Assembly: GCA_902801885.1 (NCBI GenBank)
Contig: CADCJX010000027.1
Coordinates: 1-48,874 of the forward strand
Source of the DNA: an uncultured Bacteroidia bacterium
GTDB taxonomy: Bacteria > Bacteroidota > Bacteroidia > Bacteroidales > UBA932
Direction of reading: 5' to 3'
Length of the DNA: 48,874 bases
Shown: positions 1 to 11,935 of the stretch, piece after piece
Layout: the number at the start of each line of letters is the position of its first letter
Position numbering within the stretch: the first letter of the stretch is position 1
Position numbers and translations under genes: made by a program
Notes under the pieces: model-generated
Database searches by the model: none
Seen by the model: the letters and a program-made list of their open reading frames with translations, nothing else
Told to the model about the DNA's origin: nothing

Positions 1-227
1 CAACATCTGAGGAGCTCCTTGAAACCGCATATAACGAAGCCAAGGCAAAGGGAGCAAACGGCATATCCAACTTTTCGGTTAAGATTGATGACACATACAC
101 CTCAGTTTCAAGTGCCCCGTCCGGTTCCGGAAAATACAATGATGGAGTATATCCTGAAAAGAATACTTCGTGGGTGCAAACCAAAAGGATAACCCTTTCT
201 GGAACATTGATTAAGACAGGACAATAA
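1..227 (+). CDS. C-terminal fragment of an unrecognised protein
   Basis: An open frame runs in from the left edge (codons from base 3) and stops with TAA at 225-227. About 74 residues remain, rich in Ser, Thr, Gly and Lys, with alternating beta-type residues near the end (ITLSGTLIKTG). There is no transmembrane segment or motif that I recognise. The composition would fit the last strands of an exported beta-rich protein, but that is only a guess. The start lies outside the window. A strong hairpin about 150 bases downstream may terminate its transcript. Confidence 0.55.
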   Translation, partial: TSEELLETAYNEAKAKGANGISNFSVKIDDTYTSVSSAPSGSGKYNDGVYPEKNTSWVQTKRITLSGTLIKTGQ

Positions 228-378
228 ACGATGACCGTCAGCGATCAGCTCTCATTCCTCTGACTTTGTTTCAAAGCTATCCGTATTCGGATTGCAAGGA
301 TCTGGGATGATAAAACGCAGTGCCCAGATGCGTTCCAGGTCTTCCAAAACTCGGTTCGAGAAGATAAAGTCTGCGGGC

Positions 379-415
379 ACAGAAAAAGCACCGCAGTCTG
401 CGGTGCTTTTTCTGT
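379..415. terminator. 17-bp perfect hairpin with T-rich right arm
   Basis: Bases 379-395 and 399-415 are perfect reverse complements around a 3-base loop. Skipping one mismatch, three more pairs extend it to 375-419. The right arm contains five consecutive T (and the left arm five A), so it could act as an intrinsic terminator in either direction. It may end the truncated upstream gene. Confidence 0.6.
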
Positions 416-507
416 ACCCAAGGGTGATTCAAGCGATTCCGTGATTTTTTACCCTTGGGCATGAGGGTTTACGGCGGAGAATACTATCCTTTTTAACTTA
501 CATTTCA

Positions 508-537
508 TTGTCAAGTCACCGGAATAGTTTATCTTTA
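508..537 (+). promoter_or_regulatory. Promoter candidate for membrane protein/ABC ATPase pair
   Basis: TTG at 508-510 and TATCTTTA at 530-537 are separated by 19 bases, matching the Bacteroidota -33/-7 arrangement with one mismatch in the -7 box. The box ends only 7 bases before the ATG at 545, so the transcript would be leaderless or nearly so. Confidence 0.4.
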
Positions 538-544
538 CTGACGG

Positions 545-868
545 ATGAACCTTCGTGACCACATATATCTTACATGGCTGAATGGCGGATGGCAGATCAT
601 CATCGGTATTGTCTATAACGTTTCGGCAGCACTGCTGGTTGCTTTTACTCATTCTTATACCCTTGTGGTAGACACTTTTATACTGAAGATTCCCTTTACG
701 GCCCTTGTCTTTTATTTAGCACATAACCTAAGGCCACGGGATTCCTGCTTCTTTTACATCAATCTTGGCTTTTCCCGTTGGAGGTTCCAGATTGTAATAT
801 TGCTGGTAGATTTTCTCCTGTTTGCCATTTTGATGACCCTTGCTTTATTGCCCAATGGAAAGCCATAG
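545..868 (+). CDS. Small integral membrane protein, ABC-transporter partner
   Basis: A 107-residue, strongly hydrophobic protein with about three transmembrane segments (roughly residues 15-35, 43-60 and 80-101). I do not recognise the family. It overlaps the next gene, an ABC ATPase, by 14 bases, which implies translational coupling, so it may be or belong to the membrane part of a very small ABC system. It is much shorter than a normal permease, so it could also be an accessory subunit. The start at 545 follows a good promoter candidate directly. Confidence 0.6.
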   Translation: MNLRDHIYLTWLNGGWQIIIGIVYNVSAALLVAFTHSYTLVVDTFILKIPFTALVFYLAHNLRPRDSCFFYINLGFSRWRFQIVILLVDFLLFAILMTLALLPNGKP

Positions 869-1514
869 ATTGATTGTCGATAGTGTCGTAGTCCGGTTCG
901 GTCAAAAGACCGTCCTCTCAGGAGGGTATATCACTTCCTCCACCGGGGCGGTAACTGGATTGCTGGGCAGGAATGGTGCAGGCAAATCCTGTATGTTCCG
1001 CGCCTTGATGGGCGGATTACGGGTTGATAATGTAATGGTTTCCATCGATGGAAAGCCCGTAGACAGACGAATTATCGGCAAATCGATCAAGTATCTTCCT
1101 CAGGGCCGTCTGCTCCCGGAAAACATACAACTCCATCGTGCGTTTGAACTTTATGGTGTCAATTATTGGACATTCGTCAATTGGTTCCCAAAGTACTCGA
1201 GGTTCTATGATTCTGCCCTATGGGAACTTTCCGGCGGAGAGGCAAGATTGGCAGAGTTGTATCTGGTCTTGATGAGTGAAGCACTGTTCCATATCTTGGA
1301 CGAACCTTTCTCACAGATAGACCCTGTGCATATTGAAGCAGTAAAACAACTCATCATCGAGAGAAGCAAAGACCACGGAATCATCGTTACCGACCATAAT
1401 TATGATGCGATCTCCACTGTTGCTGACAATCTATTTGTGATTGCCGACGGTTATACCTTCCCTGTTACCCAAAGAGATGACTTGGTGCGTCACGGTTATC
1501 TGAGGCCGCAGTAA
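855..1514 (+). CDS. ABC transporter ATP-binding protein
   Basis: An ATPase of about 219 residues. Visible motifs are Walker A (GLLGRNGAGKSC, about residues 35-46), signature LSGGEARLAEL, Walker B ending in HILDEPF, and an H-loop His in VTDHNYDA. These define an ABC nucleotide-binding domain of the export type. The ATG at 855 is preferred over an upstream TTG at 840, because the ABC fold begins directly after it and it gives a 14-base overlap with the membrane protein gene. The substrate is unknown. The Q-loop region (YLPQGRLLP) is present, so the ATPase looks intact. Confidence 0.85.
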   Translation: MESHRLIVDSVVVRFGQKTVLSGGYITSSTGAVTGLLGRNGAGKSCMFRALMGGLRVDNVMVSIDGKPVDRRIIGKSIKYLPQGRLLPENIQLHRAFELYGVNYWTFVNWFPKYSRFYDSALWELSGGEARLAELYLVLMSEALFHILDEPFSQIDPVHIEAVKQLIIERSKDHGIIVTDHNYDAISTVADNLFVIADGYTFPVTQRDDLVRHGYLRPQ

Positions 1515-1536
1515 ACTGGAAGGGAAAAGATTATTC

Positions 1537-1568
1537 TTGTTTTTTAAAAGGGGGGATAGGTATATTTG
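1537..1568 (+). promoter_or_regulatory. Promoter candidate for exonuclease-family lipoprotein
   Basis: A perfect -7 box TATATTTG at 1561-1568 is preceded by TTG at 1537-1539, 21 bases upstream. The box lies 22 bases before the ATG at 1591. Confidence 0.5.
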
Positions 1569-1590
1569 TATATTCATCAAACACAATAAA

Positions 1591-2460
1591 ATGAAATCTA
1601 TTAAGAATCTGCTGATCGTCGTGATAGCGGCGTTCATGGTGCTTTCCTGTGGAACAAAGTCCAAGGACACGCCCATCCGTTTCGGCAATTACAATATGAG
1701 GGAAATAATGGCTGTGGATACGGCAGACAGGGCATTTTATAACCGCCTTCCGGTCATAGTCAAAAGGATTACGGATTACGACTTCGACATCATCGGTACT
1801 CAGGAAGTCACTTACGAGATGAGGTCCGCCTTGTTTGAGGTCTTTGGCAACACCTATAACATATTCGGATCCGGCAGGAAGAACTATGCCAACGGAGAGG
1901 GGACCCCTATCATGTACAAGAGGGACAGGTTCGACCTGCTTGAGAGTGGAAACTTCTGGCTGTCGGATACTCCCGATGTTCCCGGCAGCGTAAGCTGGGA
2001 TTGTTCACAGGAAAGGCTTGCCACCTGGGGAGAATTCCTTGACAAGAAAACAGGGAAGAAGTTTTTCTACGTCAACACCCATTTCGACCACCGCGGACCT
2101 GTATCCAGGGCCAAGGCTGCAGAACTGCTTCTTGAGAAGGCTCGCGAACTGGGCGGAGGTCTCCCGGCATTCTTCTCGGGGGACCTGAACACGACCACCT
2201 CATCCAATGAGATTGCTATCCTGTCCGACAATGACTTGGTCAAGGACAGCTATACTTCAAGCGAGACCCCTCCCACGGGAAGGGTAGGCTCCTATTATGG
2301 ATTTGACTTTGACAGGCCGGACGGCGACAACAGGATAGACTACATCTTCGTACCGAAGAACGCTACAGTCCATTCTTATGCCTGTATAGATGATGACTTG
2401 CGCTACCGGCAGTACTCTTCAGACCACTGCCCTCTGCTGGTAGTGGTCACCATTGAATAG
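1591..2460 (+). CDS. Endonuclease/exonuclease/phosphatase family lipoprotein
   Basis: A protein of about 289 residues. An N-terminal signal ends in a lipobox (VLSCGTK), so it is predicted to be a lipid-anchored envelope protein. The rest is a DNase I-like fold: metal-binding Glu in IGTQEVTYEM, the NTHFDHRG segment, the GDLNTT Asp/Asn pair, and the C-terminal SDHCPLLV His. These are the catalytic blocks of the family, which cleaves phosphodiesters in nucleic acids or phospholipid/sugar phosphates. The substrate cannot be read from sequence. The ATG at 1591 is chosen because the signal peptide begins there and the promoter box lies just upstream. It converges on the next gene with a 3-base gap. 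Confidence 0.85.
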   Translation: MKSIKNLLIVVIAAFMVLSCGTKSKDTPIRFGNYNMREIMAVDTADRAFYNRLPVIVKRITDYDFDIIGTQEVTYEMRSALFEVFGNTYNIFGSGRKNYANGEGTPIMYKRDRFDLLESGNFWLSDTPDVPGSVSWDCSQERLATWGEFLDKKTGKKFFYVNTHFDHRGPVSRAKAAELLLEKARELGGGLPAFFSGDLNTTTSSNEIAILSDNDLVKDSYTSSETPPTGRVGSYYGFDFDRPDGDNRIDYIFVPKNATVHSYACIDDDLRYRQYSSDHCPLLVVVTIE

Positions 2461-2463
2461 TCG

Positions 2464-3105
2464 TTACTTGTTGTGGCGGAAGATAACTTCCAGGCGGCCG
2501 TTCTTCCATCGGGAAGTTGACCAGTCGTAGTAGGAGGTCCTTGCATTGAAGAAAATCATGTCTTCAGCAAAGTGTATCGAAATGTCCTCCAGCATCTGGG
2601 CTCCTTCCCCTCCCCACATCTTGCGCTCTTTGGGATAGAACAGGTGCAGTTCTCCGAAACGGTCCACCTTGTAGTGGAACTGGTAGTCATCCATGTCTAC
2701 GCTGCAAGTCCCGGCCTCGGTCCTTTCGGATTCGGTCTCAAGTTCCCAGAGATGAGGGTAAGGAACGTATAAATTGACCTGAGTCTCATTGTCTCCATCG
2801 AAGGTGTTGGGAGTGAGCACCTGGTTCTGCTCGAACACGACTTTAGGTTCTTCATTCTCAAAGGCGATCGTCTGGGTACCCATCCAACCATTCACCTCCA
2901 TCTGTGCCATCAGGTTCTTGCTGACGAAGCCGCTGTTTGAAAGGTCTACCGGGGTGCTGAACCTTGCGGACAGCATGGTGTAGGTACCGGTGATCCTGTT
3001 GATTGTCTCCAAAGATGATGCGGTCCACTCGAATTCCTGAGGTTCAATCTTTTCACAACTGCAGAACCCCAGAAGAATGACAGCCGCAAAAATAAACTTT
3101 TTCAT
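2464..3105 (-). CDS. Hypothetical lipoprotein
   Basis: A 213-residue protein with a clear lipoprotein signal (MKKFIFAAVILLGFCSC, then Glu-Lys). The remainder is acidic and aromatic-rich with alternating patterns typical of beta-sandwich or lipocalin-like folds. I do not recognise the family. It is monocistronic and convergent with the endonuclease/exonuclease/phosphatase gene. Its 5' side faces the terminator of the GH97 operon. Confidence 0.7.
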   Translation of the reverse strand: MKKFIFAAVILLGFCSCEKIEPQEFEWTASSLETINRITGTYTMLSARFSTPVDLSNSGFVSKNLMAQMEVNGWMGTQTIAFENEEPKVVFEQNQVLTPNTFDGDNETQVNLYVPYPHLWELETESERTEAGTCSVDMDDYQFHYKVDRFGELHLFYPKERKMWGGEGAQMLEDISIHFAEDMIFFNARTSYYDWSTSRWKNGRLEVIFRHNK

Positions 3106-3198
3106 GTAGTCGGTTATTTAAGGGCTGCAAATATACGGTTTTTTAAACAAAAAGCCATTATTTTTGCTGTTATGTAATATGCTTAAAATAAAATGATT

Positions 3199-3240
3199 AA
3201 GCCATCTGACAGGGCCTGGTTCCAGGGGGGCAGATGGCTT
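3199..3240 (-). terminator. Terminator of the GH97 operon
   Basis: Bases 3199-3208 and 3231-3240 form a perfect 10-bp stem, with an inner CCTGG/CCAGG stem. Read on the minus strand, the hairpin is followed by an A/T-rich run (AATCATTTTATTTT). It lies about 50 bases past the stop of the GH97 gene. Confidence 0.65.
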
Positions 3241-3286
3241 GAAGTACAGATTGTTAGTTACTTACGTAACAGCTCGCACAAAGGCT

Positions 3287-6866
<3,580 letters not shown>

Positions 6867-6872
6867 GATTGA

Positions 6873-8960
6873 TTATTGTTTAATTTTGTTGATTTGTTCT
6901 TTCATTGTCTTAGCGGCAACCGGGAGCTGTTTTTCAATGTCTTTCCAGCCGCATTCGATGGAGATCCCACCCTTGAACCCTATCTGCTTCAGGGCTTTGA
7001 AATAAGGAGTGAAGTCGTCTCCCTTCTCCCCCGGAGGAGTCCTTTCCTCCAGCTCGGCTATGTGGCAGTGGACCAGCTTGTCGGCTGAATCGATGATTCC
7101 GTCAGGCCCTTCCCCGACACGCATCATGTGGAAGAGGTCTGCGATGACGCATATGTTGGGACTCCCGGTGAGCCTTGAGATTTCTGCACCTTCCCTGACA
7201 GTGTTGATGAAATTGGTTTCGGACTTCTGGAGAGGCTCGATCGCCACGATGACACCGTATTTCTCAGCATCGGGTGCTATCCCTTTGAGTAGAGCGAGGA
7301 ACTGCTCCCTGGCTCTTTCAGTTGAAAAACCTTCAGGGATGTTGCGGGCCTTGCTGCTCCCCAGGACGAGTATCTTTATTCCCGCCTGCGCGGCGCGACG
7401 GATCGCTGTCCTGGAATACTTGATCGCTCTCTGTGTTTCAGCTTCTGGACCGACCAACTTGATTGTGCCAGGGAAAAAGCCGTTGGCTGAATAGATAGGA
7501 AGTCCGGCTTCTTTCATTTCCTTGAGTTTCTGCTCGAAGGTGGCTTCGTCACTTTCCGGGCACAGCTGGTTGACCACATTGGCTTCCAGGTAGTTGAGTC
7601 CGCTGGCCTTGGCCTGCTTAGCCCAGCCGAGGCCGCAGATTCCGATGTGGTTGTCGAGGTCGAAGGAGAACTGCCTGTCCGCAAAGTCCAGCATCCATAG
7701 CCAGTCGATCATCGCTATTCCATGCTCCTGGTCCCTGCGGACGTAGCCGAGGACGGGACCGATGGCCTTGGTGTCGTAGTCATCGGGCCAGGAGACTTCC
7801 GGCAGGCCTGGTTTACCGAGGAACTTCCACACTGGACTTGCTGCCTGGACAGAAAGGAATTCTCCCTTAGTGTCAAACCATGGCTGGTCGAAACCTTCCA
7901 CCAGGAGGGCCCTTGGCGCGACGCAGGTGAGCAGCATGTGCTGGTCGAAGGGCATTATGTCCTCGTGTCCTGCATAACGTCCGTAAGCCTTGCAGTACCA
8001 ATGAGTAAAGCTTTTCATCTCGGTGGTGATAGTCTCTCCGAAGTTGCGCTTTGCAAGCGGAACTCCTCCTCCGCCGGTCTGGTTGGGCACAACCACGGGG
8101 AACCTTTCATCGAAGGCTCCAGCTATCAAGGCGGCTTTTCCGAGCCTTGAAGAACCTGTCAGGAGGACGTGACCCTGGTCAAGCATGGAATCCTTTTCGA
8201 TCATGTCCATCCCTCTTCTCAGGGCCCAGGCCCAGGCTGTAAGGGCTGTGGTGTTGTCTGTCCTCGAAGGGTCTCTCTTGCCCCAGAGGGAGAAGATCCC
8301 GGTGTAGGCGAAATCCTTCTGGAGGAACTCCCCGTCAGGCCCTTTATCTCCTGAATCCGGATCCGGGGAAACATCTGCATAGCAGGCTGTTACAAGAGCA
8401 TATCCTCTTGCTGCGAGCAGGTCGGCGGGGATCCTGGTACGTAGTCCGGGATCCGTGAGTTTCCCACGGGCTTCGGGATCTGCCTTGTTGCCCTTCAATG
8501 ACCTCATCCAGGAATCGGTGACGATTATCTCAGGATCCGGCAGGACGGTGTGGTTGCCTTCATAATTGAGCATAAGCACCGTAGGGACAGGGCCTTTCGC
8601 CCTTGCCGGAGTGATTATCAGCCAGTCGATCGAAGGACCGGTCTTGTCTTTTCTGAACCACATCCTGACCTGCCTGCGAAGTCCGAAGCCGCCCATTGTG
8701 GGCCCTTGTTCGAGGACTTCGGTGACCAAGGCTCCGGGAGCCTCGGGCATGCGTCCGTACATCTCGCTCTGGAAGATCTCCAGGATTTCGTTCCGGCGGC
8801 GGGACCAGTCCTCAGCAGTCCTGACCTTTGTGCCGTCTGCGAAGACAAGGGGATCCTCAAGAGTGTAGGGCCCGACCTTGCTCTCGTCGTAATTGACGCT
8901 CTGGGCCGCCATCGGCAGCGCCAGGATCATGGCCGCAAATACGAAAAATAATTTCCTCAT
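6873..8960 (-). CDS. CE15-like esterase fused to sugar isomerase/epimerase
   Basis: A 695-residue exported protein (signal MRKLFFVFAAMILALPMAAQ). Residues about 25-430 resemble CE15 glucuronoyl esterases: the nucleophile motif reads GSSRLGK (269-275, Ser271) against the usual GCSRxGK, and a candidate catalytic His is H413 in DQEHG. Residues about 435-695 are an AP-endonuclease-2/xylose-isomerase-like TIM barrel: IKILVLGS, VIAIEPLQ, VIADLFHM, CHIAELE and GGISIECGW carry the usual metal-binding Glu, Asp and His. CE15 enzymes cleave esters of 4-O-methyl-glucuronate; the barrel family isomerises or epimerises sugars or keto-sugars. One uninterrupted frame spans both parts. It is first in the operon with the oxidoreductase and GH97. 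Confidence 0.82.
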   Translation of the reverse strand: MRKLFFVFAAMILALPMAAQSVNYDESKVGPYTLEDPLVFADGTKVRTAEDWSRRRNEILEIFQSEMYGRMPEAPGALVTEVLEQGPTMGGFGLRRQVRMWFRKDKTGPSIDWLIITPARAKGPVPTVLMLNYEGNHTVLPDPEIIVTDSWMRSLKGNKADPEARGKLTDPGLRTRIPADLLAARGYALVTACYADVSPDPDSGDKGPDGEFLQKDFAYTGIFSLWGKRDPSRTDNTTALTAWAWALRRGMDMIEKDSMLDQGHVLLTGSSRLGKAALIAGAFDERFPVVVPNQTGGGGVPLAKRNFGETITTEMKSFTHWYCKAYGRYAGHEDIMPFDQHMLLTCVAPRALLVEGFDQPWFDTKGEFLSVQAASPVWKFLGKPGLPEVSWPDDYDTKAIGPVLGYVRRDQEHGIAMIDWLWMLDFADRQFSFDLDNHIGICGLGWAKQAKASGLNYLEANVVNQLCPESDEATFEQKLKEMKEAGLPIYSANGFFPGTIKLVGPEAETQRAIKYSRTAIRRAAQAGIKILVLGSSKARNIPEGFSTERAREQFLALLKGIAPDAEKYGVIVAIEPLQKSETNFINTVREGAEISRLTGSPNICVIADLFHMMRVGEGPDGIIDSADKLVHCHIAELEERTPPGEKGDDFTPYFKALKQIGFKGGISIECGWKDIEKQLPVAAKTMKEQINKIKQ

Positions 8961-9018
8961 TTTCGGTTTAGTTGTGCTAATTTGTCATGTGATTTCTGCA
9001 AGATAATGATAATTTCCT

Positions 9019-9026
9019 TATATTTA
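9019..9026 (+). promoter_or_regulatory. -7 box candidate for the phosphoesterase gene
   Basis: TATATTTA lies 18 bases before the ATG at 9045, in the short divergent spacer between two genes. I see no good -33 element at the expected distance, so the call is weak. Confidence 0.25.
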
Positions 9027-9044
9027 TAATTCAAATTCTCAAAT

Positions 9045-10514
9045 ATGTACAGGAAAGTATTCATTCTGCTGGCAGCGTTTCTGACGTTGGCCTCTTGTAC
9101 CTCCGAGAAAGATCCGGTGGTGAATTACAAGCTTTATCTTGACTGGCCCGAGCGTAAGCTCCCCGATTTCTCTAAACTCGGAGATCCGGACATCACCGGA
9201 GTCAAGAACAATTTCGACCTGGTGGACATAGACGAGACACTCAATCATTATGCCCTCCTGATGGAGACAACACTGAAGGTCAAGACAGAAGAGGAATATA
9301 CCTTCAAGGCCTCCACCGACGATGGTTCCAAGTTCTACATCGACGGTGAACTCCTTTTCGACAACGACGGAGCCCACGGGCCGATAACGAAGATCGCTTC
9401 CAAGACCCTTTCCAAGGGGAAGCACAATCTCCGGTTCGAGTACTTCGATTGCGACAAGGGACAGTCCATCAACTTTCTCTACAGGACTCCTACGATTGAG
9501 TGGCGTGAGTTGAACGATCATCTACTGGCTGACGAGGACAAGGCCACAGACAAGGATGATTTTGTAAAGCCGCAGATTGACGAAGCCCTGGCAAGATTCA
9601 GCGTATGGAAAGGTGACGATGAGGTCATGGTCTTTCCGATTGTTACCGATGTCCACATGGCCGGCCGCTTCTCGTACAAGCACATCGGCCACGCGGTCAC
9701 AGCAGCGGAGGCTTTCGGAGCTGATTTCATGGTCAATTTCGGAGACATCGGCCTTAACGCCTATCCTGCCACCGAGAATTCAGCCTATGCCAGGGAGATC
9801 GTAGACAACACCAGGGCTCAGATGGACAAGTACGACGGAATCTGGCTTTACACTCCAGGCAACCATGATTGGGATGCCGGAGAAGGGAAGTTCTTCACTG
9901 ATGAGGACCTGTCCGGATTCTTCCAGAAACCATGGCAGGAAAAAGCAGGGGAGAACCTGCACCTGACTCCCGGCAAGACTTACGGCTGGTACGACGTTCC
10001 CGGAAAGGGAATAAGGGTCATATTCCTGAACAGCCAGGGCACAGGGACGCAGAACGGTTCCTATTACCTGTTCGATGATGAGCAGATGGCCTGGCTTCAG
10101 AATCTTCTGGACAGCACTCCGGCGGATCTTCCCGTGATGGTACTTGCCCATTACATGCCGCATCCTCTCGGAAGGTGGACCAACTCCAACCCGACCGAGG
10201 AAGCTCTCTTGAGCAACCGGCGCGTAATGGACATCCTTTCGGCCTTCGCCAGGAAGGGGACCCTGATCGGCATGTTCACCGGGGATGCCCACGTCAATAT
10301 GTACACCAGGGATGAGGGGGTCAACTATTTCATCTCCCAGGGCTACGGCTGGGTCGTTCCTGACCTGATGCTCCCCGGGACCACACATGCCTTCTTTGAC
10401 TACAAGACCAATCTTTGCATCGACGTTTTGGCGGTCAAACCGACCAAGCGCGAAGTACATACATTCCGTATCGGTGCCGGAGGAAAGGACTTTGACTGCT
10501 CTTTCTCCTATTGA
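9045..10514 (+). CDS. PA14-domain calcineurin-like phosphoesterase lipoprotein
   Basis: A 489-residue protein. The lipoprotein signal ends at LASC (about residue 18). Residues about 25-155 are PA14-like (TFKASTDDGSKFYIDGELL, then SKGKHNLRFEYFD), a beta-barrel module often binding carbohydrate. Residues about 180-470 hold the five metallophosphoesterase blocks: TDVHMAG, NFGDIG, TPGNHDWD, LAHYMPH and FTGDAHVN, with all metal-binding Asp, Asn and His present. The enzyme should hydrolyse a phosphomonoester or diester at the cell envelope; its substrate is unknown. It is divergent from the GH97 operon, so a link to it is possible but unproven. Confidence 0.85.
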   Translation: MYRKVFILLAAFLTLASCTSEKDPVVNYKLYLDWPERKLPDFSKLGDPDITGVKNNFDLVDIDETLNHYALLMETTLKVKTEEEYTFKASTDDGSKFYIDGELLFDNDGAHGPITKIASKTLSKGKHNLRFEYFDCDKGQSINFLYRTPTIEWRELNDHLLADEDKATDKDDFVKPQIDEALARFSVWKGDDEVMVFPIVTDVHMAGRFSYKHIGHAVTAAEAFGADFMVNFGDIGLNAYPATENSAYAREIVDNTRAQMDKYDGIWLYTPGNHDWDAGEGKFFTDEDLSGFFQKPWQEKAGENLHLTPGKTYGWYDVPGKGIRVIFLNSQGTGTQNGSYYLFDDEQMAWLQNLLDSTPADLPVMVLAHYMPHPLGRWTNSNPTEEALLSNRRVMDILSAFARKGTLIGMFTGDAHVNMYTRDEGVNYFISQGYGWVVPDLMLPGTTHAFFDYKTNLCIDVLAVKPTKREVHTFRIGAGGKDFDCSFSY

Positions 10515-10540
10515 TCTTTTCAGTTTAAATCAAAAATCAC

Positions 10541-10548
10541 TATTTTTG
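10541..10548 (+). promoter_or_regulatory. -7 box for pyrH
   Basis: TATTTTTG matches TAnnTTTG exactly and lies 17 bases before the pyrH ATG. The -33 region is only T-rich. The predicted leader is about ten bases. Confidence 0.4.
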
Positions 10549-10565
10549 ACAAAATTCGTTCTAAA

Positions 10566-11270
10566 ATGTACAGGAGAGTCCTTCTTAAATTGAGCGGTGA
10601 GATTCTCGGGGGGCCTGAAGGAAAGGGTCTAGAGCCTGAGTATCTCAGAAAATACGCCAGGGAGATAGCCCAGGCTGCCAAAGCAGGCCTGCAGATCGGA
10701 ATCGTCAACGGAGGCGGCAACATATTCAGGGGCCTCCAAGGCCTTGAAAAGGGGTTCGACCGTGTGGACGGAGACCGAATGGGCATGCTGGCGACCGTTA
10801 TCAACTCCTTGGCCTTGAAGCAGTTCATTAAGGATGAAGGCGTCAACGCGGAAGTTTTCACTGCTGCCCCTATGGAGCCTTTTGCAAGGTATTACAACCG
10901 TGACAACGCCGTGAAGGTCCTTGAAGAGGGAGGCGTGGTCCTGATTGCCGGAGGCACAGGCAACCCTTTCTTCACAACTGATTCAGGCGCAGCTCTCAGG
11001 GCTCTTGAGATCAAGGCGGACGTGATGCTGAAAGGTACGAAAGTCGACGGCGTCTTTACCGCCGATCCGAAGAAGGATCCCACTGCCGTGAAATACGATG
11101 AGATAACTTTCTCAGAGGCGATGGCTAAGCAGCTCCGTGTCCTGGACATGACGGCTTACGCCCTCTGCAACGACGGCAACATGCCGATCATCGTCTTCGA
11201 CATAGACGCTCCGGGAGCCCTCAAGAGGATTCTCGACGGTGAGAAAGTTGGTACATTGGTGCATAAGTAA
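10566..11270 (+). CDS. pyrH: UMP kinase
   Basis: A 234-residue cytoplasmic amino-acid-kinase-fold enzyme that phosphorylates UMP to UDP. Diagnostic segments are VLLKLSGEILGG at the N-terminus, IVNGGGNIFRG, DRMGMLATVINSLALK, and VLIAGGTGNPFFTTDSGAALRA followed by TKVDGVFTADPKKDP. Length and motifs match bacterial PyrH (about 235-240 residues). It is followed after 19 bases by frr, a common bacterial neighbourhood. Confidence 0.97.
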   Translation: MYRRVLLKLSGEILGGPEGKGLEPEYLRKYAREIAQAAKAGLQIGIVNGGGNIFRGLQGLEKGFDRVDGDRMGMLATVINSLALKQFIKDEGVNAEVFTAAPMEPFARYYNRDNAVKVLEEGGVVLIAGGTGNPFFTTDSGAALRALEIKADVMLKGTKVDGVFTADPKKDPTAVKYDEITFSEAMAKQLRVLDMTAYALCNDGNMPIIVFDIDAPGALKRILDGEKVGTLVHK

Positions 11271-11289
11271 ACAATATTACTCAAGGAAT

Positions 11290-11859
11290 ATGTTATCAGA
11301 AAAAGCTAAGGAAATCGTCAAGGGTGTCGAGTCCAAGATGGAAGACACCGTGGCTTTTCTTGAGGAAGACCTCAAGACCTACAGGGTTGGCAAGGCCAAT
11401 CCTTCCATCCTGAACAACGTGACCGTGAGCTACTACGGGACTGATACCCCGATCTCCCAGGTCGCATCAGTTTCCGTACCCGATGCCAGGACCATTACCA
11501 TCCAGCCTTGGGAAAAGAACCTTATTCCTGCCATCGAGAAAGCTATCATGGCAGCCAATCTCGGTTTCACTCCCCAGAACAACGGCGAGATCATCCGCTG
11601 CCCCATCCCCCCGCTCACGGAGGACAGGCGCAAGGACTTGATCAAGAAGGCTAAGGCTGCCGGTGAGAGCGCCAAGGTGGCGGTCCGCAACATCCGCCGT
11701 GAAGGTGTGGACGCCCTCAAGAAGGCCGAAAAGGCCGGAGATTTCTCCGAGGACGTGCAGAAGGAAGGCGAGGATGAGGTTCAGAAGGTGACTGACGCCA
11801 AGGTCAAGGCAATCGATGTCCTTGTCTCTGCCAAGGAGAAGGAGATCCTGACAGTTTAG
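11290..11859 (+). CDS. frr: Ribosome recycling factor
   Basis: About 189 residues from ATG at 11290. It releases ribosomes from mRNA after termination together with EF-G. The typical RRF features are visible: N-terminal helix with MEDTVAFLEEDLKTYRVGKANPSIL, the beta domain with PISQVASVSVPDARTITIQPW, and the C-terminal helix (LTEDRRKDLIKKAKAAGE, then VAVRNIRREG). An in-frame start at 11239 would overlap pyrH and add residues absent from the family, so 11290 is preferred. It is co-transcribed with pyrH and followed by an intrinsic terminator. Confidence 0.97.
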   Translation: MLSEKAKEIVKGVESKMEDTVAFLEEDLKTYRVGKANPSILNNVTVSYYGTDTPISQVASVSVPDARTITIQPWEKNLIPAIEKAIMAANLGFTPQNNGEIIRCPIPPLTEDRRKDLIKKAKAAGESAKVAVRNIRREGVDALKKAEKAGDFSEDVQKEGEDEVQKVTDAKVKAIDVLVSAKEKEILTV

Positions 11860-11878
11860 TTTTTTCAGGGCTATCCAG

Positions 11879-11916
11879 GCGCTGCCCGGATCCCCACTTT
11901 TCGGGTAGCGCTTTTT
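11879..11916 (+). terminator. Intrinsic terminator after frr
   Basis: The stem pairs 11879-11888 with 11902-11911 (10 bp with one G-U pair) and is followed directly by five T. It ends the pyrH-frr transcript and separates it from the aromatic block. Confidence 0.8.
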
Positions 11917-11935
11917 CATAAACGGACTGACAAAT

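Larger units (their letters stand above)
228..544. other. Gene-free interval with two hairpins and a promoter
   Basis: No convincing coding frame is present: the short minus-strand frames here are Arg/Pro-rich and overlap hairpin sequence. The interval holds a long perfect hairpin (379-415), a second inverted repeat (416-424 with 451-459) and a Bacteroidota-type promoter candidate (508-537) for the next gene. I looked for a tRNA and found none. Confidence 0.6.

Noticed and set aside
340-375. tRNA T-loop-like sequence (GGTTCGAG)
   Set aside because: No acceptor stem, anticodon arm or D-arm could be folded around it.
277-652. Minus-strand frames of 61 and 67 codons in the gap before 545 and over the small membrane gene
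   Set aside because: Arg/Pro/Cys-rich composition, overlap with hairpins and with the better supported plus-strand gene; no recognisable start context.
9518-10460. Minus-strand frames within the phosphoesterase gene
   Set aside because: Antisense shadows of a gene with all five metallophosphoesterase motifs on the plus strand.
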